This document shows positions 1 through 4,867 of a stretch of 9,742 nt of DNA, in pieces. The stretch covers positions 1 to 9,742 of the forward strand of contig DUWJ01000178.1 in the NCBI GenBank assembly GCA_012842765.1. Reading direction: 5' to 3'. The notes below the pieces were generated by a model. It worked only from the letters and a program-made list of their open reading frames with translations. It was not told where the DNA came from and did no database searches. Origin of the DNA: Bacillota bacterium. Lineage in GTDB: Bacteria > Bacillota > DTU025. Position 1 is the stretch's first letter. Each line of letters opens with the position of its first letter. Position numbers and translations under genes: made by a program.

Positions 1-1
1 G

Positions 2-358
2 TACATAAACGATAGGTATGGACACGCCATTGGCGACATGCACTTGATACACCTGGCTGAAACGATGAAGGCAATATCGCGCAAGTCTGATATTCTGGCG
101 AGATATGCGGGCGATGAGTTCATGATAATACTCCCCAATACTAAGAAGGAAGATGCTAGTGTAATGGCCGAACGCCTTCGGACGCGGATCGAGAATTCGC
201 CGCTGTCTGTTGACGGGTCGCTGGTGGTTGCAACTGTGAGCGTTGGGGTCGCTTCTTACCCGGAGGCGGGATCCACTGTGGACGAACTTGTCAGAGCTGT
301 GGATGCCGCCATGTACAAGGCGAAACGGCAGGGGAAGAACAGGGTGGTTTGTGTCTGA
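2..358 (+). CDS. GGDEF-domain diguanylate cyclase, C-terminal fragment
   Basis: This is the end of a gene whose start lies left of the window; the reading frame is open from base 2 to the TGA at 356-358. The visible 118 residues cover most of a GGDEF domain, which makes cyclic di-GMP from two GTP. The substrate-binding stretch INDRYGHAIGD opens the fragment. The signature at 107-121 reads AGDEF, with Ala in place of the first Gly, a variant known in some active cyclases. An RxxD product-inhibition site (RKSD, 80-91) lies five residues before it, so feedback by c-di-GMP looks intact. The domain ends with the usual AVDAAMYKAKRQGKNRV stretch. The sensory N-terminus is not visible, so the input signal is unknown. 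The gene converges on ddh with 32 bases between stop codons. Family call is firm; enzyme activity is inferred. Confidence 0.93.
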   Translation, partial: YINDRYGHAIGDMHLIHLAETMKAISRKSDILARYAGDEFMIILPNTKKEDASVMAERLRTRIENSPLSVDGSLVVATVSVGVASYPEAGSTVDELVRAVDAAMYKAKRQGKNRVVCV

Positions 359-390
359 CCCTGTCGTGATCTTATCGTTATGATTGGCTA

Positions 391-1299
391 CTAGGTCAGC
401 CTTTTTATGTTGTCTTTGGGATTGCCCGGCAGCATCTGGGCAACAGGAAGTTCGAGGAGAGTATATGCTCCTGGTTCGCTTTTGAGTGCGGCTCTGAGGC
501 CTCCCAACATGGCTTGTGCAGTGACGGCTGGGTTTGATATCTTCATCTGCCATTCAAGGAGCTGATTGGATGCTTCCCCTGCGGTCCCCTTTCTGCTGAT
601 TTCTACTGCGTGTGCGCTGTCTGCTAGGGGCGCCACAGACGCAACGGAGAAGACCTCTGTGTCATCATCTGAGAAATATGGATCTCGGGTGATGTCTCTG
701 ACAATCTCCTGGAAAGGCCTGGAACCGTCTTCTTCGACGTAGACCGTTCGCCTGTGTTTGCCGTATCCTGCAGGCAATGTGATTGAGATCGCGTCACGCA
801 CCCCGGCCACAGAACGTGCGACGACTGAGTGGCCCATGCTCATGCCCGGGCCGAAGTTCGTATATGTTATTCCCCGAGGCGCCATCAATTCCATAAGGGC
901 CCTTATAAGAGAATCGATGCCGGGGTCCCAGCCGGAGGCTATCACCGCAACCGCTCTGCCTGCAATCGCCGAGGAGTGCAGGGCTTCTTTGTGCTGGCAG
1001 ATGGCATCTCCGTGTATGTCAAAGGCGTCGACCACGCTTATCCCTGACCGGAGAAGCCCATGCTCCATTCTCTCCAGCTCCCGTGTGGGCACGCACATCA
1101 GCGCAGCTTGAACTCCTCCAAGATGCGAAATGTCGGTGACGGCTGGGGCAGCCCAGTTCCTGCCGCGAATCAGCTCATCGGAGACGACCTTTCGCCTTAC
1201 GATTCCAGTCAACTCGAAGTCCGGTGAAGCCGCAATAGCGTCGGCTGCCGCTCTTCCCACTTTCCCATAACCTACGATGGCGACCGGTGTGCGTTCCAT
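391..1299 (-). CDS. ddh: meso-diaminopimelate D-dehydrogenase
   Basis: The enzyme reductively aminates L-2-amino-6-oxopimelate (tetrahydrodipicolinate) to meso-diaminopimelate with NADPH and ammonia, a one-step branch to lysine and peptidoglycan (EC 1.4.1.16), in the cytoplasm. Visible motifs are a Rossmann GYGKVG at residues 10-15, an Arg-Arg pair at 35-36 that fits NADPH 2'-phosphate binding, CVPTRE at 69-74, DAFDIH at 91-96, SGWDPG at 122-127, GPG at 150-152 followed by MGHS, and a C-terminal GAYTLLELP stretch. The order and spacing match the Ddh family. At 302 residues it is shorter than the Corynebacterium enzyme (about 320) and close to the type II form of Symbiobacterium (about 300), a group able to act on other D-amino acids; that subtype is inferred. 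An AAAGGAGG ribosome site at 1312-1319 supports the ATG at 1299. It is transcribed divergently from the regulator gene; no functional link to hydrogenase is evident. Confidence 0.92.
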   Translation of the reverse strand: MERTPVAIVGYGKVGRAAADAIAASPDFELTGIVRRKVVSDELIRGRNWAAPAVTDISHLGGVQAALMCVPTRELERMEHGLLRSGISVVDAFDIHGDAICQHKEALHSSAIAGRAVAVIASGWDPGIDSLIRALMELMAPRGITYTNFGPGMSMGHSVVARSVAGVRDAISITLPAGYGKHRRTVYVEEDGSRPFQEIVRDITRDPYFSDDDTEVFSVASVAPLADSAHAVEISRKGTAGEASNQLLEWQMKISNPAVTAQAMLGGLRAALKSEPGAYTLLELPVAQMLPGNPKDNIKRLT

Positions 1300-1340
1300 T
1301 TAGGCAGGAAGCCTCCTTTAAAATTGCTTGGCTTAACAGG

Positions 1341-1369
1341 ATTATATAGCTGACAGCGTGCGCCGTCCA
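1341..1369 (-). promoter_or_regulatory. sigmaA-type promoter for ddh
   Basis: On the minus strand a perfect -10 hexamer TATAAT (1341-1346) lies 17 bp downstream of TGGACG (1364-1369), which matches four of six bases of the -35 consensus. It is placed about 40 bp upstream of the ddh start codon with a good ribosome site between. Called by consensus only. Confidence 0.6.
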
Positions 1370-1376
1370 GATTACA

Positions 1377-1385
1377 TGATATAAT
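1377..1385 (+). promoter_or_regulatory. extended -10 promoter for the hydrogenase-like regulator
   Basis: The sequence TGATATAAT is a perfect extended -10 element (TGnTATAAT), which needs little or no -35; no good -35 is seen 16-18 bp upstream. Transcription should begin near 1392, placing the inverted repeat at 1397-1414 within the first 25 transcribed bases. The divergent ddh promoter is only about 30 bp away, so the two could interfere with each other. Confidence 0.55.
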
Positions 1386-1396
1386 GAACCTGTGCA

Positions 1397-1414
1397 TGAT
1401 GCAGTTGCGCATTA
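1397..1414. promoter_or_regulatory. inverted-repeat operator copy 1 (TGATGC-N6-GCATTA)
   Basis: The 18-bp element TGATGC-AGTTGC-GCATTA is one of four copies of the same inverted repeat in this window. It lies between the predicted transcription start (about 1392) and the TTG start codon at 1439 of the regulator. A protein bound here would block or limit transcription, which points to autoregulation. The three other copies lie before the hydrogenase operon. That the regulator itself binds it is inferred from this distribution. Confidence 0.6.
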
Positions 1415-1438
1415 ACAGACGGATTCGGGGGACTGTAA

Positions 1439-4060
1439 TTGCAGGTCATCGTAGAACGGGCTGAGAGATGTAGAAGATGTCATGTTTGTGTTACGGCGTG
1501 CCCTGTTGGGGCTATAGTCATCAGCAGTGGCGAGGTTCGGTTGAGGCGCGACCTGTGCATCGCCTGTGGGCAATGTGTGAAGGCCTGTCCCAACGGCGCA
1601 CTGGCCATTAGGGATCAGGGCGAGGATGTAATGGCCCTCATAGGGAATGGACGCACTGTCGCGATATTGGATCCTAGTTTTCCGGGGGCTTTTCCTCAAT
1701 CCGATCCGCTCTGCCTAATTGGCGCCCTCAGAGAGCTGGGTTTCAGCTCTATATGGGAGGCATCGTTCGGCGCTGAGTCCCTGCTTCCGTACTACGCCGA
1801 CTATGTGAAGGCACATTCGGAGGAATCGGGCCGGTCGGTTGCGTTTGCATCTATGTGCCCTGCTGTAGTTGCCTTTATTGAACATTGCCGTCCTGAGCTT
1901 GCTGGTAATCTAGTCCCTCTTGTTTCTCCAACTGTAGCCGCGTCTCGTGTGGCTAGGGCTTTGGGGGAAAAGAGGGTCGTTTTTATTGGTCCATGTCCTG
2001 CAGAAAAACTTGAAGCCGGTTTTGGGGGCGTGCCCGGAGGGCCGAATATTGCGATTACTTATGCAGAATTATCGCGTTTGCTTGATAATGTAGGAGTATC
2101 TGTGGATCAATGCCCTGCCTCGCTTCCTGATGTAAGGGCAAGCGGCGCTGGTCGCATGCTTGGATTGCCGGCGGGGTTGCTTCGGGCCCTCAGAATTAGG
2201 GATGATGTTGCGCCGCCCGGCATCTTGCTTGCAGAAGGCAAAGAAGAGTGCCTGAAACTGGTGGAAGCTTCGCTGTCGGGTGCATTAGGCGGTTCATTTG
2301 TCGTAGCATCGATCTGCCGTAGCTGCGTGGATGGGACTGGTTTTCCAGAAGGTGCTTCTTTGTGGGATAGAAGGAGAGCCGTGGTTGACTACATTAAGGA
2401 AGCAAGTTCTGTGGGCAGCATGGAAGTGGATGGCGCTTTGCGCGCTGTGTCTGCGTCAGCCGATTTCAAGAGGCGTTACTTGCCTAGAAAGATTCCTCTC
2501 GCGCCAAAAGAGACTGATGTGCGCACGGCGTTGCTCGGCATGGGAATGAGGAGCCCGGAGGACGAACTAGACTGCGGGCTATGCGGATTCCAGTCCTGCC
2601 GCGAAAGGGCAATTGCGGTGGCGCGAGGGACGACTGAGGCCAGTGAGTGTTTTCCGCGCAGGAATGCAAGGTTATCTGAGGAATGTGCCCGTCTGAGTCA
2701 GCTTGCGTCCGACCTCGATGCAATCGTCAACACTTCCTGCGAGATCTCCTATGTCTGCGATCCGGATGGCTGGATAGTAAGGGCAAGCAGAGCGGCTAAC
2801 GACATTATCGGTGTAGAAAATGCGAATCTGCACAAGGTTAACATGAAGAATCTTCCTCGCAGACTATGCCCTGATGTTGCGATCCAGGCTTTGCACGAGG
2901 TCAAGCGAGTGATGGCCATTAGGGATTTGCCAGGCGGGCATAGGTTGCTTGCGGCGGCCTCCCCCATACTTGATGGCGACGGGGCCTGTAGAGGCGTTGC
3001 GGCGACGATAACGGATCTGAGCGGGGCAGCCTTGGAGATCAATACAACTCCCACGGCCAGCAGCTTCGCGACTGACGCTGATTCCGAGGACATGGTAGCC
3101 TACAGTCCTGCTATGGAAGAGCTCCTCACCTTAGTTCATAAAGTAGCCAACGTATCGTCAACTGTGCTTATTACCGGAGAGTCTGGCGTGGGCAAAGAGG
3201 TTGTGGCGAGGTATATTCATAGGACGGGAAACAGGGCATCGGGGCCTTTTGTCAAGATAAACTGCGCTGCAATACCACATACGCTTCTTGAGTCAGAGTT
3301 GTTCGGGTATGAGGAAGGGGCCTTTACTGGAGCACGGAAGAGCGGCAAGCCTGGTCTAATCCAACTGGCTTCTGGAGGCACTCTTTTTCTAGATGAGATT
3401 TCAGAGATGCCCCTGGGAATCCAAGCCAAGCTTCTTCAGGTTCTGCAGGAAAAATGTCTTGTCCGAGTGGGCGGTACTGAGCAAATCAGGGTGGATGCGC
3501 GGATCATGGCAGCCACAAATAGGGATCTGAGGGCTGCGGTGAAAGAGGGACGGTTCCGTGGAGATCTCTACTTCAGACTCAATGTCATACCTATCCGGGT
3601 TCCGCCACTTAGGGAGAGATCTGGCGATATCGCGCCTCTAACCTATCACTTTATTGAAAAGTGGGATAGCAGATACGGGCGGAATCATCAGATTTCACGG
3701 GAGGCCTGCTCGCTTTTGGAATGCTATAGATGGCCTGGCAACGTTAGGGAACTCGAGAATCTTATAGAGTTTCTTGTAGTTACTGTTGATGACCCCGTTA
3801 TCCTGCCTGAACATCTTCCACAGCACGTCGTGGCGGGGGAGGGCGAGAGAGATGTCCAGGTGAGCGTGTCAGGGATCATGCCTCTCCGTTGGGCTGTGGA
3901 GGAAGTTGAACGCCAGCTGATTGCTCTTGCCGCTGAAGCATGCTCTACCACCTATTCCATGGCCAAAGCTTTGGGGGTTAACCAGTCGACTGTAGTGAGA
4001 AAAATGCAGAAGTACATGGAGACTCCCGAGGAGGAGGCAGAGGAGACCGGGAACGTGTAA
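1439..4060 (+). CDS. [FeFe]-hydrogenase-like/PAS sigma54-dependent transcriptional activator
   Basis: An 873-residue one-component regulator. Domains in order: two [4Fe-4S] ferredoxin motifs (Cys 11,14,17,21 and 40,43,46,50); an [FeFe]-hydrogenase large-subunit-like domain (about 70-325) with Cys140 (SMCPAV), Cys186 (GPCPAEKLEA) and Cys293/Cys296; a four-cysteine Fe-S domain (Cys 379,382,387,404; CGLCGFQSC type); a PAS domain (about 420-530); a sigma54 AAA+ domain with Walker A GESGVGKE (580-587), intact GAFTGA loop (627-632), Walker B GGTLFLDE (646-653) and WPGNVREL (765-772); and a Fis-type HTH (about 837-859). The AAA+ domain should remodel sigma54 RNA polymerase under control of the redox or H2-sensing N-terminus. 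The start is TTG: an in-frame TAA directly precedes it, and any later start would lose the first cluster. The ribosome site (GGGGGA) is modest. It lies 274 bp upstream of hydCBA, which it probably activates. The hydrogenase domain looks sensory rather than catalytic. Confidence 0.92.
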   Translation: MQVIVERAERCRRCHVCVTACPVGAIVISSGEVRLRRDLCIACGQCVKACPNGALAIRDQGEDVMALIGNGRTVAILDPSFPGAFPQSDPLCLIGALRELGFSSIWEASFGAESLLPYYADYVKAHSEESGRSVAFASMCPAVVAFIEHCRPELAGNLVPLVSPTVAASRVARALGEKRVVFIGPCPAEKLEAGFGGVPGGPNIAITYAELSRLLDNVGVSVDQCPASLPDVRASGAGRMLGLPAGLLRALRIRDDVAPPGILLAEGKEECLKLVEASLSGALGGSFVVASICRSCVDGTGFPEGASLWDRRRAVVDYIKEASSVGSMEVDGALRAVSASADFKRRYLPRKIPLAPKETDVRTALLGMGMRSPEDELDCGLCGFQSCRERAIAVARGTTEASECFPRRNARLSEECARLSQLASDLDAIVNTSCEISYVCDPDGWIVRASRAANDIIGVENANLHKVNMKNLPRRLCPDVAIQALHEVKRVMAIRDLPGGHRLLAAASPILDGDGACRGVAATITDLSGAALEINTTPTASSFATDADSEDMVAYSPAMEELLTLVHKVANVSSTVLITGESGVGKEVVARYIHRTGNRASGPFVKINCAAIPHTLLESELFGYEEGAFTGARKSGKPGLIQLASGGTLFLDEISEMPLGIQAKLLQVLQEKCLVRVGGTEQIRVDARIMAATNRDLRAAVKEGRFRGDLYFRLNVIPIRVPPLRERSGDIAPLTYHFIEKWDSRYGRNHQISREACSLLECYRWPGNVRELENLIEFLVVTVDDPVILPEHLPQHVVAGEGERDVQVSVSGIMPLRWAVEEVERQLIALAAEACSTTYSMAKALGVNQSTVVRKMQKYMETPEEEAEETGNV

Positions 4061-4075
4061 TGCGTTTGGGCATTA
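4058..4075. promoter_or_regulatory. inverted-repeat operator copy 2 (perfect TAATGC-N6-GCATTA)
   Basis: A perfect inverted repeat with 6-bp arms and a GTTTGG spacer. Its first three bases are the stop codon of the regulator gene. It lies 20 bp, about two helical turns, centre to centre from copy 3, so two dimers could bind on the same DNA face. The centre is about 230 bp upstream of the predicted sigma54 start site near 4297, a range used by upstream activating sequences. No T-run follows, so it does not look like a terminator. Confidence 0.65.
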
Positions 4076-4077
4076 AT

Positions 4078-4095
4078 CGATGCAACACAGCATTA
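4078..4095. promoter_or_regulatory. inverted-repeat operator copy 3 (CGATGC-N6-GCATTA)
   Basis: The arms are CGATGC and GCATTA around an AACACA spacer; the inner ATGC/GCAT arms are intact and only the outer two bases of the left arm differ from the perfect copy. It is helically in phase with copy 2 and about 210 bp upstream of the predicted sigma54 start site. A further TGC at 4101-4103, inside the palindrome CTTTGCAAAG (4098-4107), continues the 20-bp phasing, but its right arm is missing. Confidence 0.6.
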
Positions 4096-4181
4096 AGCTT
4101 TGCAAAGGCAAGCGGAGTAAGGTAATATAGGCCGTGAGCAGGGATGTCGTGCGGACAAACGAAGGAGACATGTGGGCACAA

Positions 4182-4199
4182 ATGTGAAAAGGATCACGA
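4182..4199. promoter_or_regulatory. possible Rex or Crp/Fnr-type operator
   Basis: The 18 bp read ATGTGAA-AAGG-ATCACGA. This matches 11 of the 14 defined bases of the Rex operator TTGTGAA-N4-TTCACAA. It also fits the Crp/Fnr-family form TGTGA-N6-TCAC. Rex senses the NADH/NAD ratio in Gram-positive bacteria and often controls hydrogenase and fermentation genes, so the site makes sense here. It abuts operator copy 4. One copy only; chance occurrence is quite possible. Confidence 0.35.
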
Positions 4200-4200
4200 C

Positions 4201-4218
4201 TGATGCACAAGCGCATTA
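4201..4218. promoter_or_regulatory. inverted-repeat operator copy 4 (TGATGC-N6-GCATTA)
   Basis: TGATGC-ACAAGC-GCATTA has the same arms as copy 1 before the regulator gene, with a different spacer. Its centre is about 87 bp upstream of the predicted sigma54 start near 4297, the classical distance for an upstream activating site from which a bound AAA+ activator loops to polymerase. The roughly 50 bp between it and the promoter are fairly A/T-rich, but I found no clear IHF-type consensus there. Confidence 0.65.
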
Positions 4219-4270
4219 GCGAGATTATACTCTGAAAACAAAAGCGCAGGTAGGTTGCTTAAGATCCGCG

Positions 4271-4286
4271 TGGCATGGAATATGCA
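4271..4286 (+). promoter_or_regulatory. sigma54 (RpoN) promoter of the hydCBA operon
   Basis: TGGCATGGAATATGCA fits the -24/-12 consensus TGGCAYG-N4-TTGCW with one mismatch (ATGCA for TTGCW). The invariant GG and GC are exactly 10 bp apart. The predicted start is near 4297, leaving a leader of about 38 bases before hydC. A sigma54 activator gene ends 210 bp upstream and three copies of a palindromic site lie between, which makes this call much stronger than consensus alone. Confidence 0.75.
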
Positions 4287-4287
4287 T

Positions 4288-4296
4288 TGATATAAT
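4288..4296 (+). promoter_or_regulatory. overlapping extended -10 element before hydC
   Basis: TGATATAAT is identical to the extended -10 of the regulator gene and starts two bases after the sigma54 -12 box. It could give basal sigmaA transcription of hydCBA from about 4303, or simply be the A/T-rich melting region of the sigma54 promoter. No good -35 is visible. Confidence 0.4.
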
Positions 4297-4298
4297 AT

Positions 4299-4313
4299 CG
4301 GCCATCATGGCCG
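4299..4313. repeat. 15-bp perfect palindrome in the hydC leader
   Basis: CGGCCATCATGGCCG has 7-bp arms about a single central base. It begins within a few bases of the predicted transcription start and ends just before the AGAGGAGG ribosome site (4316-4323). In RNA it could form a G/C-rich 5' stem-loop that protects the transcript; in DNA it could be a repressor site. It contains an ATG at 4307 with no useful ribosome site. Role unknown. Confidence 0.45.
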
Positions 4314-4334
4314 GCAGAGGAGGTTGAAAGGTCG

Positions 4335-4829
4335 ATGGGTTGCTGTGAATCCAAGTGCGTCGGCGATATCACGCCTGAGCAGTGGGCTCAGGTAGATGGG
4401 ACAATCGCCAAGTACAAGGGCCAGCGCGGAATCTTGATCCCGTGTCTGCACGAGATTCAAGAAGTGGTGGGCTACCTTCCCCTGGAGGTTCAGGAGAGGG
4501 TGGCTGCGGGACTCAATGTTCCGTTGGCTGACGTCTATAGCGTCGTTACCTTCTACGCGCTGTTTTCCACCAAGCCCAAGGGCAAACATCAGGTAGGAGT
4601 CTGCCTGGGAACAGCGTGCTACGTGCGTGGAGGCGACAAGATTCTCGAAAAGGTAGAACAGGCGCTGGGGATCAAGGCTGGAGACACAACTGATGACAGG
4701 ATGTTCTCGATTCAGGTGATGAGGTGTATTGGCGCCTGCGGTCTTGGCCCAGTCATGACGGTTGATGATGACATCTATGCGCGCATCAAGCCCGACCGCG
4801 TGGCTGAGGTTTTGGCGAAGTATTCCTGA
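4335..4829 (+). CDS. hydC: NuoE-like [2Fe-2S] subunit of NAD-linked [FeFe]-hydrogenase (HydC)
   Basis: This 164-residue protein matches the NuoE/HydC family (usual length about 160). In trimeric hydrogenases it docks on HydB and carries one [2Fe-2S] cluster near the flavin. An N-terminal helical region (about 13-80) precedes a thioredoxin-like domain with cluster ligands Cys90, Cys95, Cys131 and Cys135 (CLGTAC and CIGAC). The short start MGCCESKC holds three extra cysteines that are not part of the standard cluster; their role is unknown. A strong AGAGGAGG site at 4316-4323 supports the ATG. It is the first gene of the operon, directly behind the sigma54 promoter, with 38 bases to the preferred hydB start. 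NuoE of complex I or of a formate dehydrogenase would look alike; the following hydA fixes the assignment to hydrogenase. Confidence 0.93.
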   Translation: MGCCESKCVGDITPEQWAQVDGTIAKYKGQRGILIPCLHEIQEVVGYLPLEVQERVAAGLNVPLADVYSVVTFYALFSTKPKGKHQVGVCLGTACYVRGGDKILEKVEQALGIKAGDTTDDRMFSIQVMRCIGACGLGPVMTVDDDIYARIKPDRVAEVLAKYS

Positions 4830-4852
4830 TAAGGATGGCAGAGCAAGGGAAC

Positions 4853-4861
4853 GAGGGAGGA
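4853..4861 (+). promoter_or_regulatory. ribosome binding site deciding the hydB start
   Basis: GAGGGAGGA lies 6 bases before the ATG at 4868, a near-ideal Shine-Dalgarno site. The earlier in-frame ATG at 4835 has only an AAGG touching the start codon and would place this ribosome site inside the gene. The shorter form also begins right at the conserved thioredoxin-like fold. The start at 4868 is therefore preferred. Confidence 0.75.
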
Positions 4862-4867
4862 ATACGA

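Noticed and set aside
386..406. GGCT/AGCC hairpin followed by five T, a possible terminator for the GGDEF gene
   Set aside because: The stem is only 4 bp with an 8-base loop and reaches into the ddh coding end; too weak to call.
1350..1385. CTGACA (1350-1355) as a -35 box for the regulator promoter
   Set aside because: The spacer to TATAAT would be 24 bp, too long; the extended -10 explains the promoter without it.
4058..4075. Perfect hairpin at the regulator's stop codon as a terminator
   Set aside because: No T-run follows, and the same arms recur at three other places with different spacers, which fits a protein-binding site better.
4170..4187. Five-codon leader peptide (MWAQM) after an AAGGAG
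   Set aside because: The ribosome site is only two bases from the ATG and the frame lies upstream of the predicted hydCBA start sites, so it is probably not in that transcript.
4835..4867. Earlier ATG for hydB adding 11 residues
   Set aside because: No usable ribosome site before it, while a strong GAGGGAGGA precedes the ATG at 4868 inside this stretch.
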